The position numbers and the translations under genes were made by a program. Positions 1-8,243 of a stretch of DNA of 64,000 nt are shown piece after piece. Under the pieces are notes generated by a model. The model was not told where the DNA came from. It saw nothing but the letters and a program-made list of their open reading frames with translations, and searched no databases. Within the stretch, counting starts at the first letter, position 1. Each line of letters opens with the position of its first letter. Origin of the DNA: Nanobdellota archaeon (GTDB taxonomy: Archaea > Aenigmatarchaeota > Aenigmatarchaeia > QMZP01); the NCBI GenBank assembly GCA_018816245.1, contig JAHIVW010000003.1:186001-250000 (forward strand), given 5' to 3'.

Positions 1-509
1 TTTCCAGAACATCATGGGGAAAGTCTATTGAGAAAAAGTTCAGCTCTGAATCATCAAAAAATATAAAGGGAAAGGTGGAGTTGGTCAAACCACAAATAGA
101 CGAAAGATTGTGGTCTTCCATAAAATTTAGTGGTTTTCTTGCGAAGAAAATACTTCCTTATTTTATACTGGGCCTTATTGCAGTGAGCTACGTTCAGGCA
201 TATCTTCCTGAGGACGTTGTTGCAGTTTACCTCACGGGAATAACAGGCATTCTTTTGGCATCTGTCATTGGAGGTCCATTATATACACCAACACTTGTTG
301 AAATTGCTCTCGGGAAGGTTTTACTAACATTGGGAATGTCAAAGGCGGCTCTTCTTTCGTGGCTTATGGGACAGCCATATGACATACCAAACATGGTAGC
401 TGTTTCAAGAATTGTGAAATGGAAAGTTGTAATAAACTATGCAATCATAGCCTTGTTTTCCAGTATATTCTTCGGCATGTTGTATGGAATATTTCTGGGA
501 ATTATTTAA
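1..509 (+). CDS. Predicted permease, YraQ/DUF318 family (C-terminal part)
   Basis: The frame is open from base 3, so the gene begins before the window. The visible part has about four hydrophobic segments, with a loop containing 'GGPLYTPTLVE' and a C-terminal pair of helices ending 'GMLYGIFLGII'. This resembles the second half of the predicted permeases of COG0701 (YraQ/ArsP-like), integral membrane proteins thought to move metal or metalloid ions or small solutes. An internal GTG at 75 could be read as a start, but the reading frame and composition continue upstream of it. The substrate cannot be told from the sequence. The 130 bases after the stop hold no gene I can see. Confidence 0.65.
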   Translation, partial: SRTSWGKSIEKKFSSESSKNIKGKVELVKPQIDERLWSSIKFSGFLAKKILPYFILGLIAVSYVQAYLPEDVVAVYLTGITGILLASVIGGPLYTPTLVEIALGKVLLTLGMSKAALLSWLMGQPYDIPNMVAVSRIVKWKVVINYAIIALFSSIFFGMLYGIFLGII

Positions 510-641
510 GATGAGAGATAAGGAACCTTTCCCGTAGGAAACATAATCTAACAAAATCGTTTTTACGCCGTGTCGAGCCTAGAACCGAAATGCTAAACGG
601 GAACGCTATACAAGAGAATAGAAATAATTCGAACAATTAGT

Positions 642-833
642 CTACTTGACCCACAAACAATATCGTCCAGGCGCCTTAATTTCTAGAAGTTTCGCAATCT
701 CTGATTCGTTCGGATCAACAACAATAATAACACCCTTCCAGCTCCGGGAAAAGTTCGCCTGGTTACAGAGCGGACACATGTCCCCTTTCACGAACACCTT
801 GCAGGACCGGCACACTTTGTCTCGAGAACTCAT
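642..833 (-). CDS. spt4: Transcription elongation factor Spt4 (RNA polymerase subunit E'')
   Basis: A 63-residue zinc-ribbon protein with cysteine pairs C8/C11 and C20/C23, followed by the short beta domain of archaeal Spt4, which binds Spt5 and keeps RNA polymerase processive. The order rpo7 then spt4 is the standard archaeal arrangement. I chose the ATG at 833, one base after the rpo7 stop (TAG C ATG). An in-frame GTG at 842 would give an eight-base overlap and three extra residues and is less likely. Length is normal for the family. Confidence 0.9.
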   Translation of the reverse strand: MSSRDKVCRSCKVFVKGDMCPLCNQANFSRSWKGVIIVVDPNESEIAKLLEIKAPGRYCLWVK

Positions 834-834
834 G

Positions 835-1434
835 CTAATCACTCAACTTCTTGGGCGCTTGCTGCCCTTTCCCGCCTTTCCGGCGCACATGCTTTTCTTG
901 GGATTCTTTCTCTTTCTGCGGCCAGCCTTCAACACCAAGGCCTGGCTGCCGCATGGTCAACCCAATCTTGTACTCTTTGCCAAGCGACACAGCAACAATC
1001 CGCGCCTTCGCCGTATCACCCTCTTTCAGCACGCGGCTCGATTCGCGACCAGTGAAGATCGCGTTCTTCTGGTCATAGGAAACAAAATCATTCATGATCT
1101 GGCTCACGTGGACCATGCCATCAAGCGCCCCGATCCGGACGAACACCCCGAACTCCGTGACGTCGATCACCGGCCCCTTCACGAGCTCGTGCAGCTCAGG
1201 AAGGTAGATCAACACCTTGAACTGGACAGGATAGTTGATCGATCCGTCTCCGGGGAAGATCCTGCCTTCACCAATGGAGATGATCTCGGTCACCGCGAGG
1301 ATGACCCCGACCTTCCGGTCAATGATGCCCTCGAATGCGTCCTCAAGGCTAACTTTGATGGCCTCGTCTTGAGCAAGGCGGAACTTCACCGGGGGAACCC
1401 GGACTTTGTCTTCAACGGTCAGGATCTTGTACAT
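835..1434 (-). CDS. rpo7: DNA-directed RNA polymerase subunit Rpo7 (RpoE')
   Basis: A 199-residue protein with the N-terminal 'MYKILTVEDKVRVPP' tip domain of Rpo7 and an S1 RNA-binding domain at about residues 82-165 ('GVFVRIGALDGMVHVSQI'). Rpo7 forms the stalk of archaeal RNA polymerase with Rpo4, contacts the nascent RNA and helps open the promoter. The tail after residue 165 is lysine-rich, which is common in this family. It is co-transcribed with spt4. No rpo4 is seen nearby. Confidence 0.95.
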   Translation of the reverse strand: MYKILTVEDKVRVPPVKFRLAQDEAIKVSLEDAFEGIIDRKVGVILAVTEIISIGEGRIFPGDGSINYPVQFKVLIYLPELHELVKGPVIDVTEFGVFVRIGALDGMVHVSQIMNDFVSYDQKNAIFTGRESSRVLKEGDTAKARIVAVSLGKEYKIGLTMRQPGLGVEGWPQKEKESQEKHVRRKGGKGQQAPKKLSD

Positions 1435-1511
1435 ATTCTCTCCAGAGTGGACCTCTCCAGGAAATGCTGGAAATAGAGTCTTTTTTTCTATGCGGGCGAT
1501 GTTTAAAAAGG

Positions 1512-3194
1512 TTACTTCTGGAGGAGGTAGTCCCCCAGGACCATGGCGTCGATCCCGGTCATGAAGAAGGTCCTGAGGGCGTCCTTGGGAGAGCAGGCCA
1601 TGGCCTCACCCTTGATGTTCAGGCTCGTGTTCAAGACAACAGGGACTGAGCTCTCATTTTCAAAGGCCTTGATAACCTTCCAGTAACGCGGATTCACGTC
1701 TTTTTCAACAGTCTGGGGCCGGCAGGAGTTGTCTGTGTGGACAACCGCGGGGATCTCCTTTTCCTTCCCCGGCTTCATCTGGAAGGACAGAATCATGTAC
1801 GGGCTCGGGTATGCCCCCTCGAGGTACTCGTCCGCTGCCTCAGCAAGCATGCTCGGGCAGAACGGCCGGTAGGGCTCACGAAACTTGACATTCAGATTAA
1901 TCTTGTCCTTGTTTTCTGGTTTCCCGGGATTCATGAGAATAGACCGGTTGCCAAGTGCACGCGGTCCCATTTCCATGCGTCCCTGGAACCAGCCGACAAT
2001 CTTGTTCTGGGCAAGCAGCTCACCAGCTGCTTGTTCGATGTCGCTGACCTTTTCGTATGCAATCTTGTTGTTTTCAAGGAGCTGCTCGATCTCTTCATTT
2101 GTGTAAGATGGGCCAAGGTACGCGTGCTTCATGGTGTATGTTATCTTGGCACCATGCCGCCGGGAGAGTTCGAGGGCAGCACCCATGGATCCACCACTGT
2201 CACCAGAAGCTGGCTGGATAAAGATGTTCTTGACATTACTTTGTTGCAGGATCAGACCATTCATTTTACAATTAAGCGCCACACCACCAGCAAGACAGAG
2301 TGTGTCACCGATATCCCATTTTTTCAAGAGATGCAACACCGTGTCCTCGAGTCGTTTTTGGAGCGCAAAGGCAATGTCTCGGTATTTCTTCTGGGCATCC
2401 AACCGGTACGAATCTGTTGGGCCAGGGCCAAACCGTTTGACAAGTCTGTCCATGTCGAGCGGGAAGACGTTATGGCGTGCAACACGCGGATCAACCCGAT
2501 ACCCGTTCGGCGTCAGTTTGCAGAGATGTTCCATGTCTTGGTAATAGGATGACATTTCACCATACGGCGCAAGACCCATCACCGTTCCTTCACCGTCACC
2601 AAAATAGTATCCGAGGTACACCGTGAGACCACCGTAGAGCAACCCAAGACTGTTAGGAGCAGCGATCCGTTTCTTGTTCGTGAGGGTATCGCCTTCCCCA
2701 CGGAACAGTGTTGTTGCATCGGTTTCTCCGACTGCGTCGAGAATCAAGACATCAGCTGCATCAAATCCTGACGGATAGAACGCCGTCGCGGCGTGCGCAT
2801 CGTGGTGACGGATGAATCGGTACTTGTGTTTTGGGAATCCGAGTTCTTTCATCCCAAAGGGGTTCTCATTCCGCGACCATTGGTATGAATGATAGAGGAA
2901 CCGCGTCATCCGGTGCCACATGGTTCCCTTGAAAATATACCGGGGCAGCATCTTGGCGATCTGCATGGAGTAATATTTTCCTGGGGATTCCTGGTCAACG
3001 GCAACGTAGTCAATCTGTTCGGGGGTGATGCCAGCATGCTCGAGACAATATTTTGTTGCGAGCACTGGGGTTCCGAACCCAATCGAATGCTTGATCCGGT
3101 TGAATCGCTCTTCTTCAGCTGCAGCAATGAGTTTTCCGTCTTTGACAAGCGCGGCAGACGCGTCGTGACCCTGGGAAATGCCCAAAATATACAT
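1512..3194 (-). CDS. Carbamoyltransferase, NodU/CmcH family
   Basis: A 560-residue enzyme with the two-domain plan of the family. The N-terminal Kae1/ASKHA-like part starts 'MYILGISQGHDASAALV' and has the metal-binding cluster H130/H131/H134 ('HHDAHAATAFYPSGF'). The C-terminal YrdC-like part carries 'GRMEMGPRALGNRSI'. These enzymes make carbamoyl-adenylate from carbamoyl phosphate and ATP and carbamoylate a hydroxyl of a sugar, antibiotic or other small molecule. In archaea they often sit near surface-glycan genes, but none is obvious here, so the acceptor is unknown. It diverges from the thioredoxin-like gene; the two starts are 51 nt apart around one AT box. Confidence 0.88.
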   Translation of the reverse strand: MYILGISQGHDASAALVKDGKLIAAAEEERFNRIKHSIGFGTPVLATKYCLEHAGITPEQIDYVAVDQESPGKYYSMQIAKMLPRYIFKGTMWHRMTRFLYHSYQWSRNENPFGMKELGFPKHKYRFIRHHDAHAATAFYPSGFDAADVLILDAVGETDATTLFRGEGDTLTNKKRIAAPNSLGLLYGGLTVYLGYYFGDGEGTVMGLAPYGEMSSYYQDMEHLCKLTPNGYRVDPRVARHNVFPLDMDRLVKRFGPGPTDSYRLDAQKKYRDIAFALQKRLEDTVLHLLKKWDIGDTLCLAGGVALNCKMNGLILQQSNVKNIFIQPASGDSGGSMGAALELSRRHGAKITYTMKHAYLGPSYTNEEIEQLLENNKIAYEKVSDIEQAAGELLAQNKIVGWFQGRMEMGPRALGNRSILMNPGKPENKDKINLNVKFREPYRPFCPSMLAEAADEYLEGAYPSPYMILSFQMKPGKEKEIPAVVHTDNSCRPQTVEKDVNPRYWKVIKAFENESSVPVVLNTSLNIKGEAMACSPKDALRTFFMTGIDAMVLGDYLLQK

Positions 3195-3215
3195 ACTCGT
3201 CCTTCACCAATGGAC

Positions 3216-3225
3216 ATATTAATAT
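3216..3225. promoter_or_regulatory. Shared AT box between divergent genes
   Basis: A perfect 10-base palindrome ATATTAATAT lies midway between the start codons at 3194 (minus) and 3245 (plus), about 25 nt from each. That is the distance expected between an archaeal TATA box and the start of a leaderless mRNA, so one element may serve both genes. Confidence 0.5.
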
Positions 3226-3244
3226 TTATCCCCATTCAATGAGT

Positions 3245-4171
3245 ATGTTCGGCTTTCCCGGGAACCGAAAACCAGCTCCTCCTCTCACAAACATCACAGG
3301 CTGGGTGAACACGAAACCACTTTCGCTTGATGACCTGAAAGGGAAGGTTGTCCTGCTTGATTTCTGGACCTATTCCTGCAGCAACTGCGTCCGGACGCTT
3401 CCCCATCTCAAGAAACTGTACGCACGCTACAAGAAGCACGGCCTAGTTTTCATCAGCGTGCACACCCCGGAATTCGCCTTTGAAAAGGAGGAGACAAACG
3501 TTGCAGTTGCGGTGAAGAAACATAAGCTTACCTACCCGATTGCGCTTGATTCTGAGAACACGACTTGGATCCACTACGGGAACAAATATTGGCCTCGGCA
3601 GACGCTGCTCGATACAACAGGATGTATCCGCTGGACCCATACCGGTGAAGGCGGGTATGAAGAAATGGAACAGGAAGTCCGGACCCTGCTCAAAGAAGCC
3701 GGAGTGACAATTGAGACGATTCCTCTTGTTGCTGCCAAAGAAAAGGAGACTCCACTCCAGCACCGACTTTCAATCACGCGAGAGCTGTACTGCGGGTCTG
3801 CCCGCAATCCTGGGCTGGGTTCAGCGGGCGTCTGTTCGCCAAGCGGCTGTTCGTACATTGATCCCGGTGAACACGAGCAGGATCTTCTTTATCCCCACGG
3901 CGACTGGCACCAGACAGCCGAATGCCTGACAAAGATAGGAAAGAGTGCTGGAACACTTTCTTTGAAATATCGGGCCGCAGGTGTGAGTGTTGTTCTTGTT
4001 CCCAAGAACAAAGCGTCCATTGAGGTGATCCTCGATGGAAAACTCGTGAAGCGACTGACAATCACGCAACCTGATGTATACCCTCTTGCGAAATCTCGTT
4101 TTGATGTCCACAACCTTGTTTTGAAAACAAAAACACCAGAGCTTGCAGTGTATGCGTTCACATTTTCGTAG
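3245..4171 (+). CDS. Thioredoxin-like protein with DipZ-type C-terminal domain
   Basis: A 308-residue protein. Residues 20-155 are a TlpA/AhpC-like thioredoxin fold with a CXXC redox site C45-S-N-C48 in 'DFWTYSCSNCVRT'. Residues about 175-308 match in layout the beta-sandwich domain found after thioredoxin in DipZ proteins ('ITRELYCGSARN', 'SLKYRAAGVSVVLV'). There is no signal peptide and no CcdA-like membrane part, so it probably acts in the cytosol as a thiol-disulfide reductase. Four extra cysteines in the C-terminal domain are unusual. I preferred the second ATG (3245) over 3239 because it sits about 25 nt from the AT box. Its 3' end overlaps the convergent HD gene by 14 bases. Confidence 0.8.
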   Translation: MFGFPGNRKPAPPLTNITGWVNTKPLSLDDLKGKVVLLDFWTYSCSNCVRTLPHLKKLYARYKKHGLVFISVHTPEFAFEKEETNVAVAVKKHKLTYPIALDSENTTWIHYGNKYWPRQTLLDTTGCIRWTHTGEGGYEEMEQEVRTLLKEAGVTIETIPLVAAKEKETPLQHRLSITRELYCGSARNPGLGSAGVCSPSGCSYIDPGEHEQDLLYPHGDWHQTAECLTKIGKSAGTLSLKYRAAGVSVVLVPKNKASIEVILDGKLVKRLTITQPDVYPLAKSRFDVHNLVLKTKTPELAVYAFTFS

Positions 4172-4691
4172 TCTCTCGAATCATTTTTAGAAGTTTTCTC
4201 AACAGTGGATGCTGAACCTGTTTCTCATTATCAGGAATGAAATCATCAAGTTTGATATCTCGGTATTTTTCCTGGTATTCAGCGACCTGGAACAAGGTCT
4301 CGAATTTGTCCAGTTGCTGCACAAAAATCGCTTCTTTCGTCGTTCCTTCCTCAAACTCCAACCACAGGGAAAGAAGTTCTTGGGAGCCGTTCAAGGTACT
4401 CAGTTCGATCATTGCTGCCTTCTCGCGGTCGTGCTTCTCTTCCTTGGGAACATGGTCGATGGGGGTGATGTCTCCGACGAGGGTCTCTGCCAGATCGTGA
4501 ACAAGGGCGAGTTTCACGGCCTTGTTCTGGTCGATCCCCACGCGGGGGGCAAGCAGGAAGGCCATTACTATGGTCCGGAAGCTGTGATCAGCGACTGATT
4601 CTGAGTTGGGAACGTTCCGATGGGTCCAGCCAGTGCGTTTGAGGGTCTTCAGTTCCCCGATCCTTCGGAAGAAGGTGATGAGGTCTTCCAT
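4158..4691 (-). CDS. HD-domain hydrolase, YfbR/HDDC2-like (5'-nucleotidase family)
   Basis: A 177-residue HD-superfamily phosphohydrolase. Metal ligands are H36 ('SVADHSF'), H65-D66 ('LALVHDLAE') and a later Asp in 'QQLDKFET'. The layout fits YfbR/HDDC2 proteins, which remove phosphate from deoxynucleoside monophosphates. I chose the ATG at 4691, behind a 'GAGAAAGG' ribosome-binding stretch, over an in-frame TTG at 4712. Its stop lies inside the end of the convergent thioredoxin-like gene. Confidence 0.82.
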   Translation of the reverse strand: MEDLITFFRRIGELKTLKRTGWTHRNVPNSESVADHSFRTIVMAFLLAPRVGIDQNKAVKLALVHDLAETLVGDITPIDHVPKEEKHDREKAAMIELSTLNGSQELLSLWLEFEEGTTKEAIFVQQLDKFETLFQVAEYQEKYRDIKLDDFIPDNEKQVQHPLLRKLLKMIRETTKM

Positions 4692-4789
4692 AGCCTTTCT
4701 CGGGATCAACACTTCAAATTTGTTTCATTCTGTTTCAGAAGGCACCTTCATAGGCGAAACAAACAAAAGAGAGTAAAGGAGGTGTATCT

Positions 4790-5296
4790 ATGAAATACAC
4801 AACAACCGGGACTGCGCTCCTGTCAGTTGCGCTCCTCGTGGCCCTGACCGCGAGTACTGCAGCTGCCCAACCAAGCCTGACCGCTGCCAGAGTCGGTGTC
4901 CAGACACCCACCCTTGCCACAGCAGGCAGTTCCCTAGACCACCCGTTGCCACACAATACCCAGGAGGCATTGGACAAGGTGCATGGCTCAACCCACGCCT
5001 TCGCGCTGTGGGACGACTCACAGACGTACGTGGTCCAAGGAACCTACAAAGACGGCTGGTTTGCAGGGTGGGTCAGCAAAAAGATGAACGATGGAAAGTT
5101 CCACAAAACCGGCCAGATCCTCTGGGGCGTCTACGAAAGCGTTGACGGCAAACCCTTTGGAAAGACCATCGGCTACCTCGGCTTGCCCCTTCCCAAGAAC
5201 GGATTCTTTGGGTGGTACAAGAACGGCCACTGGATCCTCTCACAACTCGGCGATGCGGGATGGGTTACTGGTCAGTTCCTAACCTGGGAACAGTAA
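4790..5296 (+). CDS. Secreted protein of unknown function
   Basis: A 168-residue protein with a clear Sec signal peptide: MKYTTTG, then a hydrophobic stretch, then 'STAAAQP' as a likely cleavage site near residue 26. The mature part is rich in Trp, Gly and Lys ('WFAGWVSKKM', 'GFFGWYKNGHW', 'GWVTGQFLTW'), with evenly spaced aromatic pairs suggesting a small beta-rich repeat fold. I recognise no family. It has one of the strongest ribosome-binding sites in the window (AAAGGAGGTG, about 5 nt before ATG), so it is probably well expressed. It stands alone between a divergent HD gene and a convergent membrane gene. Confidence 0.7.
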   Translation: MKYTTTGTALLSVALLVALTASTAAAQPSLTAARVGVQTPTLATAGSSLDHPLPHNTQEALDKVHGSTHAFALWDDSQTYVVQGTYKDGWFAGWVSKKMNDGKFHKTGQILWGVYESVDGKPFGKTIGYLGLPLPKNGFFGWYKNGHWILSQLGDAGWVTGQFLTWEQ

Positions 5297-5324
5297 GGAC
5301 ATATGCCTGACAAACGGATGACGG

Positions 5325-6029
5325 CTACTGTTTCTTTCTGAAGTTCTGGAGGATCTTCTCTGCGTCCTTCCGGAAGGCAAACCCAAAGCTGATCCCGATC
5401 ACGATCGCGACTGATGCAGCAAGGGCAGCAAAGGCGATCCGGAAGGCATCAACGAGGATATCAACACTGAAGCCAGCGGTCTGGAGGCCAACCACAACCG
5501 TGAAGAAGACAATCAAGAGCTTGGAGCCGTCGGCTACCAGTTCCTTGTTCATCATCTTGGAATCGATGATGGTCCGTTTTACATATTCCCCGATGAGGAG
5601 TCCGGCAAGGATAACAAGGATGGCACCGATGAAGGCCGGGACATAGAGGACGAGGTTCTGCAGGAAGAAGGTGAGGAAATCAAGGTGAATCAAGGCAACA
5701 GCCTGTGAAATGAAGACGATGACAATATACCATTTGAGGAGGGCCCCGAGGATCGCGGAAAGCCGCTTGCCGTACAGGGCCTGGCCGAGGCCGTGCCGTC
5801 TGATCCAGTGGTCGATCTTTACCTTGTTCAGGGCGTGGGTCAGAACAAATCCAAGACTCTTTCCAACAATCCAACCAATGATAATAACAATGAGCGCAGC
5901 GACAATGCTGGGAAGGAGGGAAAGCAGACTTGCGTAGATGTTGTAAAAGAGGTTCTGGAGAATTTCTGACGCCTCGACAAACACCTGTCCTGACAAAGAA
6001 GCCTCAACATGGGGCGGGAATTGCACCAT
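5325..6029 (-). CDS. TM-helix repeat membrane protein (MscS-related conserved TM helix family)
   Basis: A 234-residue protein with four or more hydrophobic helices. It contains two copies of the pattern 'P.iv.ali..iiGw.vG' ('LLPSIVAALIVIIIGWIVG' and 'YVPAFIGAILVILAGLLIG'), the signature of the conserved TM-helix family related to the membrane part of small mechanosensitive channels. The MscS beta domain is absent, so channel function is not certain. The last segment ends in a basic tail (FRKDAEKILQNFRKKQ), probably cytosolic. It diverges from the amidohydrolase gene across a short AT-rich promoter at about 6055-6065. Confidence 0.75.
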   Translation of the reverse strand: MVQFPPHVEASLSGQVFVEASEILQNLFYNIYASLLSLLPSIVAALIVIIIGWIVGKSLGFVLTHALNKVKIDHWIRRHGLGQALYGKRLSAILGALLKWYIVIVFISQAVALIHLDFLTFFLQNLVLYVPAFIGAILVILAGLLIGEYVKRTIIDSKMMNKELVADGSKLLIVFFTVVVGLQTAGFSVDILVDAFRIAFAALAASVAIVIGISFGFAFRKDAEKILQNFRKKQ

Positions 6030-6085
6030 GTTTGAACATTATTGATTCGCATCCTTAAATTTATAGGATGTGACACCACTAGAAT

Positions 6086-6892
6086 ATGGGGAAAACCATG
6101 GATTTGAGTCAGTATAGTCTTGCGTCAACGCTTGGAATTCCAGTGAAAAAATTGCTTTCAAAGCTCGAAATCTGGGATGCCCACAGTCATATTGGGACCG
6201 ATAAAGATGGGCATGCCATTGGACCAACAGCCTTCCTCGCTCAGATGAAAGCAAACCACGTCCAGCGGGCTGTAGCATTTCCACTGAACACACCCGATGA
6301 TCCGAATTTCACGAAGTCGAATGACCAGATCATCCAGATCGCCAAGAAGCATAAGGAGATTATTCCCTTCTTCCGGCTCGATCCGAAGAAGGAATGGGAA
6401 AAGGAGTTCGATCGAGTTTTGGACCAAGAATTTCAGGGAATCAAACTCCATCCATTGAGTCAAAACTTCCCGCTTAATGATCCTGAATTCCGGAAGATCT
6501 GTTCCCGTGCACAAGATGCGAAACTGGTATTGTTGATCCATCTTGGGTTTGGAGTAAAAAATACTGCTGATCATATTTTCCGCATTGCAACCGAGTTTCC
6601 CAAGCTCCGGATCATCCTTGGTCATGCAGGATTTGTCGATGTGGAAGAAGTCATCAAGGCTGTTGGGGATTTCGAAAATGTTCTGTTTGATACATCGGGG
6701 ATCCGGGTTTTTGATATTTGTGAACTTTTCCAGCATCTGGATGATCGAAGAATTGCTTTTGGCTCTGATGTTCCTTACTTTACTTTGGACGTTGCAATCT
6801 ATTCCTTACTTGATACAGCACTGCTTATGGGAAAATCTCAGAAAGCAATCAAGCGGATCTTCCATGACAATCTGGTAAGGTGGCTCACATGA
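6086..6892 (+). CDS. Amidohydrolase-superfamily metal hydrolase (amidohydrolase-2 type)
   Basis: A 268-residue TIM-barrel hydrolase. Likely metal ligands are H33 and H35 ('DAHSHIG'), H122 ('GIKLHP'), H152, H180 ('ILGHAG') and D228 ('FGSDVP'). This set matches the amidohydrolase-2/TatD-like group that cleaves amides or decarboxylates ring acids. The substrate is unknown. The ATG at 6086 lies about 25 nt after a TTTATA box, so the mRNA is probably leaderless. It is the first gene of a tightly coupled four-gene unit with a helical protein, an ATP-grasp enzyme and a GCS2-type ligase, which suggests it trims or hydrolyses a precursor or product of that pathway. Confidence 0.82.
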   Translation: MGKTMDLSQYSLASTLGIPVKKLLSKLEIWDAHSHIGTDKDGHAIGPTAFLAQMKANHVQRAVAFPLNTPDDPNFTKSNDQIIQIAKKHKEIIPFFRLDPKKEWEKEFDRVLDQEFQGIKLHPLSQNFPLNDPEFRKICSRAQDAKLVLLIHLGFGVKNTADHIFRIATEFPKLRIILGHAGFVDVEEVIKAVGDFENVLFDTSGIRVFDICELFQHLDDRRIAFGSDVPYFTLDVAIYSLLDTALLMGKSQKAIKRIFHDNLVRWLT

Positions 6893-7272
6893 AGAAGCTG
6901 TCATCCTTTGATGTCTTGGGTCTTCGTGTCCGGAACATGCTTCCCATGACCAAACGACGACGGGAACGTTTTCTCTTCTACATGAGAATTTACAATCACA
7001 CCGTCAGGGCAAGCGCGAACTTTCTCAATGAAAATACGAAGCGAGGTGTCTATTTTCTTCAGATAATAAAGGAACTCACAGAACATACCACCGATTATAT
7101 TGAAGAGGATCTTCGTAAGCAGATTCATGAGATTGTCAACAAAGTTCTCAAAGACAAAAATAACATAAATCAATTGATCAAAAAGCAGGATTTTCAGGGA
7201 CGAATCAATACACAGTTGTTAATAATCGAGAATCTCTGTGTGCTCCGGCTGATGAAATTATTGGTGGAATAA
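6889..7272 (+). CDS. Helical protein of unknown function in ligase cluster
   Basis: A 127-residue protein, almost entirely charged amphipathic helix ('KRRRERFLFYMRIYNHTVR', 'EEDLRKQIHEIVNKVLKDK'), with no cysteine-rich or catalytic motif. It starts at an ATGA overlap with the amidohydrolase stop and ends in a TAATG overlap with the ATP-grasp gene, so it is translated together with both. I recognise no family. A role as partner or scaffold for the neighbouring enzymes is inference from coupling only. It is more AT-rich than its neighbours. Confidence 0.7.
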   Translation: MKKLSSFDVLGLRVRNMLPMTKRRRERFLFYMRIYNHTVRASANFLNENTKRGVYFLQIIKELTEHTTDYIEEDLRKQIHEIVNKVLKDKNNINQLIKKQDFQGRINTQLLIIENLCVLRLMKLLVE

Positions 7273-8243
7273 TGAAGGTTGTTGGTATTATTTATGGAGA
7301 TGATGACGGCCTCTATGATGATAGACCATTCTCGAATAAGCACGCATTTAATGCCTATCATACGTTGACACGACTTGCACCAGAATACGACCTCCGTATC
7401 ATGTTGGTGAAACCTGAATGGGTGACCGGAAGAACCTGTATGCGTGCATGGGATCTTGAACAACAGAAGATTGTTGATTCCATTTCTGTCGATGCGTATT
7501 GGGATCGAAACTGTCTGGTTCCACAAGATCTAAAAGCATTCAAAAAGATGCAGGCCTTCAGAGAGAAAATCGCAACAAACGTCCCTTTCATGGATGATCC
7601 TCGGATTCAGAAAATCACTGGGGACAAGCTGGAAACATACCAAGTGTTCTCCAAGTTTATGCCACTAACATTCACCACACTAGTTGATGCAAAAAAACAC
7701 CTTTCGGGGAAGGTTGTTCTCAAACCACAGTTTGGTGCTCATGGTATCGGAGTCCGTATCGAAGAACTCTCCTCAGTAAGTTCACTTCCGAGCGGCTATC
7801 TCGTTCAGCAGTTTGTGGATTCAAGCGCTGGTATTCCCGGACTCATTGAGGGAGTCAGCGACCTCCGTGTGATGATTCTGAATGGATCCATTTTTGATGC
7901 CTTCTTGCGACTTCCAAAGACTGGTCTGATAACAAACATCTCCCAAGGAGGGACAATGAAACGGATCAGTATTAAGAGCATTCCAATTGACGTTCTTTCC
8001 ATTGTCAAAGAGGTTGAAACGAAACTTGCTTCTCTTGGACCACGGTTTTATTCGATTGATTTTATGATTGGTGTTGGCAAACCTTGGATCATTGAGATGA
8101 ATTCACAACCAGGGATTCGAGGATATATGAGCCAAGGAATCGACCTCCCCTCTTTTGAAGTGCTTGCCCGGCGCATTCTTGACGCTTTGGTCACGCTGTG
8201 TAAAGAGGACACTTTTAAACATCGAACGAATAACGAGTTCTGA
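7272..8243 (+). CDS. ATP-grasp ligase (RimK/GshB-like)
   Basis: A 323-residue ATP-grasp protein. The N-terminal third is a Rossmann-like pre-grasp domain. The ATP-grasp core includes 'GKVVLKPQFGAHGIGV' (nucleotide-binding Lys and flexible Gly loop), 'SGYLVQQFVD', 'DLRVMILNG' and the Mg-binding 'FYSIDFMIG..PWIIEMNSQPG', where D and E/N are the usual metal ligands. This layout fits RimK/glutathione-synthetase-like enzymes that join an acyl phosphate to an amine. It is translationally coupled to the helical protein upstream, and the GCS2-type ligase starts directly after its stop. Together they could make a two-step amide or peptide product. Confidence 0.85.
   Translation: MKVVGIIYGDDDGLYDDRPFSNKHAFNAYHTLTRLAPEYDLRIMLVKPEWVTGRTCMRAWDLEQQKIVDSISVDAYWDRNCLVPQDLKAFKKMQAFREKIATNVPFMDDPRIQKITGDKLETYQVFSKFMPLTFTTLVDAKKHLSGKVVLKPQFGAHGIGVRIEELSSVSSLPSGYLVQQFVDSSAGIPGLIEGVSDLRVMILNGSIFDAFLRLPKTGLITNISQGGTMKRISIKSIPIDVLSIVKEVETKLASLGPRFYSIDFMIGVGKPWIIEMNSQPGIRGYMSQGIDLPSFEVLARRILDALVTLCKEDTFKHRTNNEF

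Noticed and set aside
646-1476. Long plus-strand open frame antisense to rpo7/spt4
   Set aside because: It lies opposite two clear, conserved transcription genes and its composition is that of a shadow frame.
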